Origin: Leuctra nigra
Lineage: Eukaryota; Arthropoda; Insecta; Plecoptera; Leuctridae
Assembly: GCA_934045905.1 (NCBI GenBank)
Contig: OW203762.1
Location: forward strand, 47,641,411-47,705,410
DNA: 64,000 bases
Direction: 5' to 3'
The notes under the pieces are model-generated. The model made no database searches. It was given only the letters and a program-made list of their open reading frames with translations, and had not been told where the DNA came from. Both the position numbers and the translations under genes were made by a program. Each line of letters opens with the position of its first letter. Position 1 is the first letter of the stretch. This document shows positions 44,957 through 57,743 of this stretch, in pieces.

Positions 44957-47669
44957 AATTCAATTATCTTTATTTGCATGATATACAAAATGGCGAACAT
45001 TCAACAGGAAAATACACTATTGTGTCTGTTGATCTTCCATGTAACCAACTAGTATCTAAATCTTAACTAAATCTAAATATTATAACGGATAGATAGAAAA
45101 TTACTAATACATAATAAAAGCATAATATTTAAAGTCGTAGGTGAACTTGTATTTCTTCTGTGGTGTGGCTATTTTGATGTTATTAATTATCTTGAAGTAG
45201 AAAATTCTTTAGGTTGTGTTTAAACGATGGCAAATTAAGTTCTTGGAATTTTTCTGATATTTTATTGTATGTTGAAGCGGCAGAGTAAGTAAAAGATGAT
45301 TTAAATTTCTGACTGTGATGAGCGTGGATGTTGAGCTGATTCAAATTTCTTATTGTCCGTGTATGGCAGTCCTTCCGTTGGATGAGTTTCTTCTTGAGGT
45401 ATTCTGGCTGTCCAGTGGAGAGAATTTTGTGCGTAACGCAACTTAAATGCAATAATCGTCGGGATTTCATATCAAGCCAGTTTAGCTTTCTCAGAAATGG
45501 GGTAATACGTTGTCTCAACTGTACATTTAAAGCAAATCTGACACAGGCATTCTGCACTTTTTGTACTTTATTACTATCTTGATTGGATATACAAGAACCA
45601 TATATAACATCCCCATAGTTCAGCTGAGATAGGACGAGTGCATCTGCCAATCTGGATTTAGTCCCACTCGGCAAAATCTGCTTTACTCTCTGGAGTGTTT
45701 TCAATTTGCCATAAGCTTTCCCACACATTCTGTTCACATGGTCAGAAAAGTTCAAGTGGCTGTCTAATGTGAGTCCAAGGTTTTTTGCTGAGTTCGACAT
45801 TGGTATAATACAACCATTGATGGTCAATTGAAATGTACTATTGATAACTTTTGTTCTCTGTTGATTGGTACCTAAAATCATTGCAACAGACTTATGAGGA
45901 TTAAGCATCAAGCCTCTACTATTGCACCACGATGCAATGCTATTTAGATCCTCATTAATTTTTTCCTGTGCATCGTCGAAGTCCTTAGGGTCAAAGGTGT
46001 ACAAAAGCTGAGTATCGTCAGCATAACTATGTATTCTGCAATTTTTAATGCAGTCTCCGATGTCCGCAGTATAAATGATGAAGAGTATCGGTGCAATGCT
46101 TGAGCCTTGGGGTACACCGGTTTGTATTTGAAGTGGACAAGAAATATTTTCTGCGGATAACTTGACTCGTTGTTGGCGACCAATTAGGTAACTTCCAAAC
46201 CATTTTAATGAGTTTTCACTAATTCCGAGATAAGATAGCTTAGCCAAAAGAAGTTCATGATTGACTGTGTCGAAAGCCTTAGAGAAATCCAACAGGACTA
46301 AACTAGTCACCTGTTTATTGTCAATTCCTCTGATAGCATCATCTGTGATGTCAAGTAAAGCTGATTCAGTGCCTCTATTCTTCCTGAATCCGGATTGCGT
46401 TTGAGGAAGTAAATGTAATTGTTCTATGTAAGTGGTCAGTTGTTTGCAGACTACTTTTTCAAGCACTTTAGACAACACAGGGAGAATTGTAATGGGCCGA
46501 AGATCTTTGAACTCTGTAGGTGACACACATTTAGCTATTGGAGTTATTAAACCTTCTTTCCATATCAGTGGAAATATGCCAGTATATAGAGACTGGTTGA
46601 AGATTTTTAGTATCACGCTACCACATTGTGGTGAAGAACTGAGCATGATAGTGTTTACACTTATTTCATCATTACCCATCGCTTTTGTTTTAATTCTTCT
46701 CAAATTGTCTATTAATATGTTTTCATCTATTGGTGTTAACTGAAACATATTATCTTCTGCTACAGCTGGATGAGTGTTGTTCATATAGTATTCAATTATA
46801 GAATTGTCAATTGGAAGGTTAGCAACTGAGTTTATATAATACTCGTTCAGCTGGTTGGCATGTGCTAACTCTTCTGGTAATTGGGATTTAAGCATTTTCG
46901 GATTATAGGTAATTCCCCATTTATGAAGATTTGACCAGAAAACCTTAGGATTACCTTCAATTGCTTTCAATTCTTTTTCCATAAAATCCCTTTTTTCCCT
47001 TTTAACTAGCAATGTTATATGGTTTCTGAGTTGACAATAGTATTGCCACTTTTCTGCAGAGGGTGACTTCTTAAAACTGTTGTGAGCTTTTAACTTCAGT
47101 TTAGACATACCCTTTAATCTCTCTGAAAACCATGGACATGGAGATTTTGTCGTTTTAAGATGCCTTAAAGGTGCAAATTTGTTTTCAATGTGGAGAAGTT
47201 GATCGTTCAATTTCTTAATCATAACGTTTATGTCATCTTCCTCAGCAACATCTTCCCAAGTAAAGAGATCAATTTCTTCTTTTACTTTCTCAAGGTCAAT
47301 ATCAGAATATTTCCTAAAATATCTCTTCTGCAGCTCTCGTTTTGGAGTTTTATAGACAAGAGTGCAGGATGTTAGACAATGATCTGTGATTGCTATGCCC
47401 CGATCATCTTTAATCTTGGAGACATCTATAACTCTTGTATTGACTACACAATCAATGCATTTTATGTAAATGTGATCAATCAGCGTTGATGAAGATGAAC
47501 GATCAGCCGAACCAACAGCAATTCTTGTAGGAGATTTGATCAGTTGACTGAATTTGTGTTTATGCATGAATTTAGAGAAGTACAAGTAGTAGTTACAAGT
47601 AGTAGTTACTACTACACAACTACATAGTGTAGGTACTTGCTTGCTGCACTTGCTACAGTACAGTAACAC
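44957..47669 (-). mobile_element. Non-LTR retrotransposon (CR1/L2/Jockey group), 5'-truncated
   Basis: The 828-codon minus-strand frame (45183-47669) starts in the last part of the endonuclease domain (TLIDHIYI near residue 63, then a DH) and continues through reverse transcriptase: SKAFDTVNHELLLAKL near 465, GVPQGSS near 520 and YADDTQL near 548, with catalytic Asp pair intact. It ends NFLLQDN and stop. The first 35 or so codons are flank-derived. The 3' end at about 44957 carries short AATTG tandem repeats, as in CR1/L2-like elements. ORF1 and most of the endonuclease are missing, so it cannot move on its own. The frame is intact, suggesting recent insertion. Confidence 0.88.
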
Positions 47670-47789
47670 TACACTTTAAACTACACTACCTACACTACTG
47701 TAACTGCTACATTAATTTAAGAGTATAACTTTCACAACACAGGAAATCATTACAAAACATTTTGGTGGTTTTGTTTTGTCATTGTCATT

Positions 47790-48190
47790 ACTAGGAAAAC
47801 GCTCGGTGTAACGCGTTGATGAGCGAGCACAGAACATGCAACATTCCCAGACACGATACACGACACTGCAGAAAAGTCGATTTTCTCTGCAACTTTCCAA
47901 TCTCCATATAAATACTTTGGATGAATATCAGATCCATTGTGTCGTGTCTTTCCTTCATACTTTTTCCAGCTTTGACAACCCATACTAAACTCGTAAAATG
48001 ACAAATTATTAATACTTAACTGATTGGGCTTAACATGTTTAAAATTTTAGATTATGTTGGTCTTGATCACCATGCAAAATTTGAACTTAATCGGAACATT
48101 TTGATTGTCGATCAATCAGAAGATAGAGGATTTGGCCTTTGTACTGCATCCGATTTGATATGCGCTAGTTTTACCTTGCTTTAATTAGGT
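47790..48190 (+). repeat. Partial relative of the 35424/37266 repeat
   Basis: ACTAGGAAAACGCTCGGTGT and GATGAGCGAGCACAGAACAT match the start of those copies. Later TTGGTCTTGATCACCATGCA and ACTTAATCGGAAC match their inner part. The terminal GCTCGCTACG end is absent. Confidence 0.6.
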
Positions 48191-48408
48191 ATCTTTGGTT
48201 TTACTGTAAATTGTGGACCGCTTGGCTGCTCTACAGGCCTTGGAGCAGAAGCTTAAAGAAGGCAGGGATGAAAATGTATAGCATACATTTTACAAATATT
48301 TCAAGATTATGGAATAAAATGTCCCTAAAATGACACAAACTTTTGAAAATAACGATAGATAAGACTGAAAATTGGCAAAAATACCTAAAATATTGGTACC
48401 AATGACCA

Positions 48409-49268
48409 CAGATTCAGATTTCAGATTGTTTATTTGTTACAAATAGTATAAATACAGGTGGTAACATCTTAAGACTAATGATTCTTATAACAACTTATGG
48501 ATAACATTTTGATTGTAATTATGGCAAGGTATGAAACTATTATGTAACATAATGGAAGTATATATAGGCTAAGTATAAATCTAAATCTAAAAGTAACAAC
48601 ATATTGTCATTTTTTAATTTAATAGTAACTATGAAATAAGCGCTGTAATTTTCCATTTTATATTTTATATTTTTTCCATCCTTTTCATTTTGCACTAGTT
48701 AACTGTCAGTCTTCTTTTAAAATCCTCTATATTAACTGATGCCTCCTTAAAAACACTATGATTCAGTCCATTCCATTCCTTAATAGTTCTATTTACAAAC
48801 GAGTATTTTGCTTTATCCAGCCTTGCCTCTATTAGCCTAATTTTTGCCCAGTGATCTTTTCTTCCATAGTATCTTGGTTCCTTTAATCTATTTCCTATTT
48901 CCCTCCACGCTCTTTGCCCTGTGACTGCTCTGTACATATTACACATCCTCATCTGCTTCCTCCTACTCTCCAACGACTTCCATCCCAACTCCTCGATCAT
49001 CTTAGTCACACTCTCTGGTACCCTCTGCAGCTTAATATTTAGCCCTTCCTGCCTCTTAGCTTTAATAATCCATTTCCTCCTCCTTAACTTCCCTGTGACT
49101 CTTCTCGCTGCCCACCTCTGTATGCTTTCTAATTTCTTGATCTGCCCCACTTGATACGGATCCCACACAGCCGCCGCATATTCCGCTATTGGTCTTATCA
49201 ACGTCATGTAAGCCTTTTCCTTAACAGCTTCGCATGTCCCTTCCAAGTTTCTCATGACAAAGTTAAGA
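48409..49268 (-). mobile_element. LINE 3' part (RT C-terminus), separated by the foldback insertion
   Basis: The minus-strand frame encodes LNFVMRNLEGTCEAVKEKAY, RPIAEYAAAVWDPYQ and WNGLNHSVFKEASVNIEDFK before a stop at 48695, typical of the region downstream of RT in CR1/L2-like LINEs. The 3' end near 48409 has CAGATT tandem repeats. The upstream part lies at 54733-54960, across the 5.45-kb insert. Confidence 0.85.
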
Positions 49269-49275
49269 GTTTTAG

Positions 49276-52200
49276 CATAGAGGTAAGAAGGGTTGGGTAG
49301 AGAAGTCATGCCCATAAGACTGTATCTGTAGAGCCACCGAGCGAGGATGGTTAGTTCCGTGGTCCCTCCCAGTAAGGCGCTAACGACTAAAATCACTGTT
49401 TTTCTTCCCCCCCTAGTTCAGACCCGAATTTACCCTGGAGGCAGACTCAGGTGCTGCTACTAGTGGCGTTCCAATGAAGTTCTGCCTTCTTACTGCCCTA
49501 CCTGGACCAGCTGATAGCCTGGGGGGAGGAAGTAGGACAATGGGTCTATTTTAAAACCTCCCTTCCAACTCACATTGACCAGGTAGCAAAACATTTTGTT
49601 TCCTTCAGTCTTCAGTGAAAGAAAAATATAAACTCATTTTAGATTTTGTCCTAAAATATTTGTTCGAATTAATTATTGTAATTATTTGACACTGTTTTGT
49701 TTAACAATTAAAAATTAGGTATATATTAAAATACTTGTTACATCATTCATAACTAAGTCATAACATTGCATTGGACATGACTTCAGAATTTAAATTGATA
49801 AAGCCGACAATACATTTTTAAATCTCTAATTTTTTTAGGAATGTCAATGTATGAGGTATTCGTTGCACTTCTATATGACTTTTTGAAATAACTTTTTAAA
49901 TTAAATATCAATTGGTAAAGCGTATGATAGAATAAATATAATAATATTCACCAGACAAGAGTGAGCCGCAGGTTATGACGCATGAAACATTACGTCTCGT
50001 CTTACTTGTTCAACAATGTAAACAATATATTATAACAGTCATGCGCTATGGTTGGTTTCATTAAAATAAAGAGATAATCGGATTTAAATCGGGCTATCTT
50101 TATTAATTCATTTTTCCGAAATAGAAAAACAATAAAGATCCACGTAACTGATCAACTATTCTCACATTTTGCTAAATTACACGCACTTTTCTTCACCTCA
50201 AACAGCATTTCTCGGTGTCTGGCGAAAAGTCGCATTCAACGTTTCTACTAAGAGATTAATTATTTATCGTTCACAAGACAAGAAGAAAATTAATATCAAC
50301 CTGCCAAGTGAACAATTCAAGTGACCCTTAATTCATGTGTACAAACAAACTCAATACTTCGTATTGCGTCTTGAACTCCCACGCGCGGCAACTTTATTTG
50401 AAGCACTCGCCGAATTTGAACAAAAATCACTTCACCATCGATACAGACAAGCTGATAAAGTAAACAACTTATCACACCAAATGATAAGTGACTTATGCTC
50501 CCCCGCAACATAAGTCACCCGCGGTCACATTGTCGGTTTGACGAGATGACAAACCGAGAAAGAGACCGCGGCATGGCCTGTGGGTGTTGATTGGTGGGGG
50601 GGGGGGGGGAGGGGGGGGGGGGCACCAGCAGCATACCCTAATCACCCTGATGATCATCCATTAATTTACAATATAAGTGTGATCAGTCATGATAAGTGTT
50701 GGGTAAGTCACTTTCAACGAACATTTTGAAAGTTCAGTTCATTTCAAATTTGATGAATTTTTTCTTCAGAATGACTATGCAAATTGGAGTTCTTAGAAAA
50801 GTAGACACCTAAGTTCATTTATAAGTCATTTAATGAATGATAGATGTTAAAATGTGTAGGTGCATGTAACATTGTTACACCGTTACAAGGACACCCGGTA
50901 GATGATCATAAATTTAATTAATTATAAAAAAATAAAAAGTAACGCGATTTTTTCAAATGCTGCTTTTCCAACACTTTTTCTAATGTAGAATTTAGTTTAA
51001 AATCTAGTAGTAAGTAAATAAAAATAATTGAAACTATTTATGGTGGCTTAAAGTACATGGGTAGGTTCTAATTTACAATTTGAATTGCACAGATGAGAAG
51101 GCCATAAAAAACTAGAACGGCTAACTTGGCTTTTTTGTTGTAAGTGGGCATGCCGAAAATGCCAAAATTTTTCACATTTGTTAGTATGTTATTCTCAAAA
51201 TATGTATTCCAGATCCAGACTGTTCTCTCCCGTTCGAAGACTATTCTGTAGACTCAAAAAGATTTCAGTTTTTAAAATATACTTTTTATGTCATTATATT
51301 CATTGAATACGAATGAACACATTGGTTTCATTGAATTCTCTCTAGCTTCTATTTTGCTATTGATACGTGCCAGTTCCCATAAATCAACATGATGATTTGG
51401 AAAACAACTTATGCACGTATTGATAAATGTTCCAATAACCATGATGAATTTATTATTCCTAAAATGAGGTAAAAAAGTATTTACTTATCATTACTTGAAT
51501 ATCTGATGCAGGTATGGCGGCAAGCCTCAATACGAGGATGTCACTGTCAACTGAATGAGAATTAAACATCCGATCGCTAATTCACGGATAAATCACTTGT
51601 CTCGTGAATATTATTTTATATACTCTATCATACGCTTTACCAATTGATATTTAATTTAAAAAAGTTATTTCAAAATTCATATAGAAGTACAACGAATACC
51701 TCATAAATTGACATTCCTAAAAAAATTAGTGATTTAAAAATGTATTGTCGACTTTTTTCATCCATTAACATTTTTGAGTCTTGTCCAATGCTAAGGAACA
51801 CCGCCAATGGTAATGTAATGAATGATGTAACAAGTACTTTAAATAATAATTTTTAATTGTTTCAAATAGGAGGACCAAGTCAGTAAGTTCAAATAATTAC
51901 AAATATTCGAACACATCGGACACAAATCGAAAATGAGTTTATATTTTCTTTCACTGAAGGAAACAAATTTTTGCTACCTGGTCAATGTGAGTTGGAAGGG
52001 AGGTTTTAAAATAGACCCATTGTCCTACTTCCTCCCCGCAGGCTATCAGCCGGTTCAGTCAGGGCAGTAAGAAGGCGGAACTTCTCGGTGTCTGGCGAAA
52101 ATTCCACTTTCATTGTTTCCACTACGAGATAGACAAGCTGATAAAGTAAACAAACAACTTATCACAACAAATGATAAGTGATCCGTTCGATTAGAATGAT

Positions 52201-54725
52201 ATGTTCCCCCGCAATATAAGTCACCCGGGGTAACATTGTAAAGATTGGACTAATTAAAAGTATCAAACCGAGAGAGATAGAGGAAGTGACCGCGGAGTGC
52301 CAGGGATGATGGTGAGAGGGGGGGGGAGTACCATCAACATACCCTCATGAATGATAATTAATTTACAATACAAGTGAGATCAGTCATATGATCAGTGTTG
52401 GGGAAGTCACTTTGAAACGAACAATTTGAAATTCAGTTCACTTCCAATTTTATGAACTTTTACAAAGTTCGAGATGATTCAAGTTCTGTCTGTTCTTCAG
52501 ACATGGCTGTGCAAATTGAAGTTCTTAGAAAAGTGCATACGATCTTATAAGCCCTTTAATGATACACATTAAAATGTGTAGGAGCATGCAACATGTTGCA
52601 CCGCTACAAGGAAACCCTTTCAATGGTCATACAATTATTTTTTAATTTTAATGAAGTAATTTATTATTTAGGTATTTATCAACCGTATAAATTATGTATT
52701 ATAAGTTACTATTCAGTGTTCAAAAAATGGTTGTACTGACAGAACTGACTTTAATAGTGATATTCAGATAAATTTTAGCTGAACAATTAAAAACCGTAAA
52801 AATGTGGGCGCGTCCATTTAAAAATAGTTGTCGTAAAAAGTAACGCGACTTTTTCAAATGTTCCTTTTCCTACACTTTTTCTAATGTAGAATTTAGTTTA
52901 AAATCAAGGAGTAATCTTTGTGATCTCTAAACTGGTTATGATGGTTTAAAACTACTAATTTACAAATTGAATTGCACAGATGATATTTATTTAAAAATTA
53001 AAATGAATATGGTGTCTGACTGAATCAATGACTTTCTGTGGGAAACTAAAAGGATAAAATCGAAAAATTGCTTTGGTTTCGACAGACTTTGCGGCGACAT
53101 CGTTTTTATACCTGTCTCTGATTTCCTGTGAATTCCTCGGACGGCCAAGTTGCTTCCTTTTGTTGTAAGTAGTGGGCGTGTCGTAACGTCTCCCATTTGT
53201 TAGTGTTTGTTAGTTTTCTCAAAATATGTTTTCCAGACTGTTTCGCTCCCATATTCATTGACTATACGAATGGACACATTGAATTCAGCGAAGCGACACT
53301 ATACAACTCCATGATTGAATACTCTGGCTTCTATTTTGCTGTTTTTTAGTTACAACAATGCTACTTAATGGTTAATTATTAATCATAATCACCATTATTA
53401 GGGTATGTAGCTGGTGACCACTCCATCACACCACCCTCTCAAGCCCTGTCGCGGTCATTTTCTCGGTTTGTCATCTCGTCAAACCTACAAAGTAACCGCG
53501 GGTGTTATGATAAGTGCGGAGGAGCATAAGTAACTTATCATTTGTTCTATCGAATGGTGAAGTGAATTTTGTTCAAATTCGGCGCGTGCTTCAAATAAAG
53601 TTGCCGCGCGTGGGAGTTCTGGACGCAATATTATGAAATTGATATTGAGTTTGTTTGTACTGAATCATTCACTACTTGGCAGGCAGATTGTTATTATTTT
53701 TATTCTTGGCGTGTGAAGGATAAATACATCTCTTAGTGGAAACGTTGAATGTTGAATTTTCGCCAGACACCGAGAAATGATGTTTGAAGTGAAGAAAAAT
53801 GCTGTTATTATTTAAAATTTCAGAATAGTTGATCAGTTACGTGGATTTTTTTTTATTTCGGAAAAATTATTCAATGAATATAAACTGAATTAAATCCGAT
53901 TATCTTAATATTTTAATAAAACAGAGCATGACATCAGAGCTATACGACATTTGTATCTTTATTGAAATAAAGTAAGACGAGACGTAATGTTTCATGCGTC
54001 ATAACCTGTGGCTCACTCTTGTCTCGTGAATATTATTATATTTATTCTATCATACGCTTTACCAATTGATATTTAATTTAAAAAGTTATTTCAAAAAGTC
54101 ATATAGAAGTGCAACGAATACCACATAAATTGACATTCCTAAAAAAATTAGAGATTTAAAATGTATTGTCGGCTTTTTTATCAATTTAAATTCTGAAGTC
54201 ATGTCCAATGCTAAGGAATACCGCCAATGGTATAATGTTATGACTTAGTTATGAATGATGTAACAAGTATTTCAATATATACCTAATTTTTAATTGTTAA
54301 ACAAAACAGTGTCAAATAATTACAATAATTAATTCGAACAAATATTTTAGGACAAAATCTAAAATGAGTTTATATTTTTCTTTCACTGAAGACTGAAGGA
54401 AACAAAATGTTTTGCTACCTGGTCAATGTGAGTTGGAAGGGAGGTTTTAAAATAGACCCATTGTCCTACTTCCTCCCCCCAGGCTATCAGCCGGTCCAGG
54501 TAGGGCAGTAAGAAGGCGGAACTTCATTGGAACGCCACTAGTAGCAGCACCTGAGTCTGCCTTCAGGGTAAATTCGGGTCTGAACTAGGGGGGGAAGAAA
54601 AACAGTGATTTTAGTCGTTAGCGCCTTACTGGGAGGGACCACGGAACTAACCATCCTCGCTCGGTGGCTCTACAGATACAGTCTTATGGACATGACTTCT
54701 CTACCCAACCCTTCTTACCTCTATG
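49276..54725. mobile_element. 5.45-kb foldback transposon with 1.35-kb arms
   Basis: CATAGAGGTAAGAAGGGTTG at 49276 is the exact inverse of the right end at 54725, and the arms pair over about 49276-50655 and 53385-54725 with moderate divergence. Flanks are GTTTTAG on both sides (49269-49275 and 54726-54732). The insertion interrupts a LINE frame whose two halves meet in frame once the insert and one duplication are set aside. No transposase is encoded. A 7-bp duplication fits no common superfamily exactly; P-like or Dada-like elements are the nearest. Confidence 0.9.
51599..52330. repeat. Internal head-to-tail junction of the foldback element
   Basis: 51599-52083 matches the right arm (54018-54523, for example TTGACATTCCTAAAAAAATT and GGTCAATGTGAGTTGGAAGG); at 52084 it passes directly into left-arm sequence (CTCGGTGTCTGGCGAAAA, as at 50211). 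The core on either side is also duplicated: 50655-51480 is like 52345-53340. This is a tandem dimer with the joined termini lost. Confidence 0.8.
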
Positions 54726-54732
54726 GTTTTAG

Positions 54733-54960
54733 TTGCTTTTGTTGTGATTTTCTCTGTGTGATCTTTCCAATTTAACTCCTTATCTAACACTACTCCTAAA
54801 TATTTATAACTTGGGTTTGTCTCTAATCTGACTCCACCCATTTCATACTTTGGTTCCTCCCCGTGCTTCTTGTTCACGAACCTGACTACTTGGCACTTAT
54901 TGACATTAAATTTCATCTGGTCGGCCACGCCAAGTTTCAAGTTGGTCGGTCAATCTGTTC
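54733..54960 (-). mobile_element. LINE fragment upstream of the foldback insertion
   Basis: The minus-strand frame encodes QMKFNVNKCQVVRF, NPSYKYLGVVLDKELNWKDH and EKITTKATKT, the conserved FN..KC / KYLGV.LD..L.W..H segment after the RT active site. It directly precedes, in the LINE order, the part at 48409-49268. The 5' side is cut by the next repeat. Confidence 0.85.
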
Positions 54961-55320
54961 TAGTTTAAATGTCAAAAATCACATGAAAAATGGTTTTAAA
55001 TTTTAACCAATGGGATAATTTGGCTGAAACTTTGTATGATTGGGTAAAATATTGGTTGCAATGACTTAGCTAAATTTCAAATTGATCGGAGCAACCAATC
55101 GAAAGATATTTTTTTTTAAACTTGAACCAATCACAGGAGCCCGTTCAAAAACGATCTCAGGGACCGCATAGATTACGTTAGCATATGTGCAAAGTTTCAG
55201 ATCGATTAGTTGTGCGGTTTAACCTGGGCTGTGCGGACAAAAAAAAACAAAAAAAAAACAAAAAAACACACAGAGAAAGTGCCATAAGAGTACCGTGGTG
55301 ACGCTCGCTACGCTCGCTCA
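54961..55320 (+). repeat. Relative of the GCTCGCTACGCTCGCTCA family
   Basis: GCAAAGTTTCAGATCGATTA, an A-rich AAAAAAAAACAAAAAAAAAC stretch and a final GACGCTCGCTACGCTCGCTC match the 3' part of the 36468 and 37266 copies. The 5' part is absent. Confidence 0.65.
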
Positions 55321-55633
55321 ATTATCTTTGGTGTAGGTGTATAATAATGTAAGTAGGTATTGTTGGCATAGAAAAAGCCTGAAAATCACATCAATTGGCC
55401 TATGGGTATAGGTGAGAATTCACCTTCCTTGGGTTTGGTGCTAGCGATTGAAGTAAATCCATTGTATTGTAATTTACAGTTACAACTTACATGGTATACA
55501 GTAGAAGCATTATTAGCATTATTTATCTATATTATGTATGTATCGCGTGAACATGCCCGAATACACAACTTCCACATTATCCAACCCCCCAGATTCGACC
55601 AAGGAAGGTTATTTTAGTTTTCGACTATCTGCA

Positions 55634-56076
55634 TCTGGTATCTGTATCGTATAAACTACAGGTAACATGATCATCGCATGGCATCTGTATCGTATGAACT
55701 ACAGGTAACTTGATTGTCGCATGGCATCTGTATCGTATGAACTACAGGTAACTTGATTGTCGCATGGCATCTGTATCAATGAACTACAGGTAACTTGACT
55801 GTCGCATGGCATCTGTATCGTATGAACTACAGGTAACATGATCATCGCATGGCATCTGTATCGTATGAACTACAGGTAACTTGATTGTCGCATGGCATCT
55901 GTATCAATGAACTACAGGTAACTTGACTGTCGCATGGCATCTGTATCGTATGAACTACAGGTAACATGATCATCGCATGGCATCTGTATCGTATGAACTA
56001 CAGGTAACTTGATTGTCGCATGGCATCTGTATCGTATGAACTACAGGTAACATGATCGTCGCATGGCATCTGTATC
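55634..56076 (+). repeat. Minisatellite of 42-45 bp units with higher-order pattern
   Basis: Ten units of GCATCTGTATCGTATGAACT plus ACAGGTAAC and a variable end. Three variants occur: A (ATGATCATCGCATG), B (TTGATTGTCGCATG) and C (TATCAATGAACT with TTGACTGTCGCATG). The order reads A B B C A B C A B A', so an A-B-C block has been duplicated. There are no genes nearby, and the repeats have no unique spacers as a CRISPR array would. Confidence 0.9.
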
Positions 56077-56439
56077 GAGCCAGGCCAGGCCAGAGTTCGG
56101 CAATAACGTGTTGATATAAATCCACGCGATGACGACAAGAAGATTCCCCGCGAGTCTGCGCACCAGCTCCCGCGAGACGTCTACTTTATCTCCCCCACTC
56201 TGACAGCCATTCGTTTCCAAGCAACAAGAAATAGATGTGAAGAAAGACTCGAAAAACAAACGGCAATAAATTGTATGTAAAATTTGTTTCTGTTTTCCGC
56301 GGTTCTTCCTCGTCCCAGAAAGTTATATTTCCATCTGCCATTGTTTGTGTAATTCAGCGTGGATGGCAGTCAAGATGACGGATTGCCTCGCCGAGAGTTG
56401 GAAGCAATCTCGCTTTGGAAACTCACTCCGATGCTAAAT

Positions 56440-56770
56440 GCACTGTGCAAAACCAGAACCAGGTTCGAACCAGAGCCCTGGCGCTTCACCTACAACCAGA
56501 TCTGGCGCCTCCACCCCCTAGAGCATTATCTGGCGCCTCCGTCCACTAAAACCAGAGATTATCTGGCATGGCTCCTCCACTAGAACCAGAGCATTATCTG
56601 ACGTGGCACCTCCACCCAGTAGAACCAAGAACACTAGGGCGCCTCCACTAGAACCAAGAGCACTGGAGCCTCCACTAGAACCAAGAGCACTGGCGCCTCC
56701 ACTAGAACCAAGAGCACTGGCGCCTCCACTAGAACCAAGAGCACTGGCGCCTCCACTAGAACCAGAGCAA
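56440..56770 (+). repeat. 27-bp minisatellite keeping an open frame
   Basis: The clean part, about 56637-56770, repeats CCTCCACTAGAACCAAGAGC plus ACTGGCG five times; a looser version extends back to about 56440. Because the unit is 27 bases, a plus-strand frame (56603-56785) reads PPLEPRALA in tandem. No start context, exon structure or homologue supports translation. Confidence 0.85.
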
Positions 56771-56789
56771 TGGCTTCTCGAGTAATAAC

Positions 56790-57740
56790 ATCACCCCACG
56801 ATACACTATTGTAGTGTTATATGGCGTTAGATTATTATATTACTCATTACCTGTTTTAGAGTACTATCGACATTATAGTCAAAATAACAATACGGAGATT
56901 CTTCTTCTTTGTCTGGAACCATTCAAACCAGTAAATTAGAGCATGAATGTCAGTGTTTTTAATCGGGCATATTTTACGTGTGGGCAGGAACTGAACATTT
57001 CTCACATACTTCAATAGCAATTTATAAGAGCTGAAAGTCGGAATGTGCGTGCAATAAGTAGATAATGTTCATGTGTAGCAGTAAATTGCAAAACTTGTTA
57101 TTAAAATAGCCGCAAATCATTCTCTAATCCCAAGTTAATCCTTCGATTCGATTAGCATCATCGCCGGGACACGTGATAAATCGGGCACAGATTACAGCCT
57201 CATCAATTCCAATTACATCGCAACTAGTGGGGGGGGGGAGGAAACCACCCTGCAGATATTCCAAATCCTTGACCGCGAGCACATGTTTCTTACCGGCCAC
57301 TCTCGTGACTAATATAGAGATTACCGGCGTCCCTCAAGGACCCTTCAGATAATCTCATGTAAGCGGGCGATTTGTCAGGACCTCGATACTGCGTCATTGA
57401 TTACAAACTGTTGAACACTCCGTACCTGGATTAGCTCGGTGTCTGGATTAACTAAGCTGAGATTACTTAAACAGATCAGTGGCCGGGCTGATTATACAGG
57501 GGAAGTGGCAAGTGCAACATGAGATGGTTCCCCAGGGAGTCTTATGTTACATCTTTATCGTGTAAACGAGGCTTCCGCCATTTGATTGTCTTGGTGTCCA
57601 TGTGAGGAACATTAAAAAATATGTAGGATTATGTACCTATGCAGTTTGAATATTAAGGAAGTGGGATATTAAATGATTGTATATTATACTCCTCACCGAA
57701 GATTTATGGTTATAAAACTCTATGACCAGAATAGAATGCT
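56790..57740. other. Intergenic, no gene recognised
   Basis: Unremarkable sequence with an 11-G run near 57229-57239. No domain-bearing frames. Confidence 0.45.
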
Positions 57741-57743
57741 ACA

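Noticed and set aside
55634..56076. CRISPR-like direct repeats
   Set aside because: Units are contiguous without unique spacers, and this is a eukaryotic window; it is a minisatellite.
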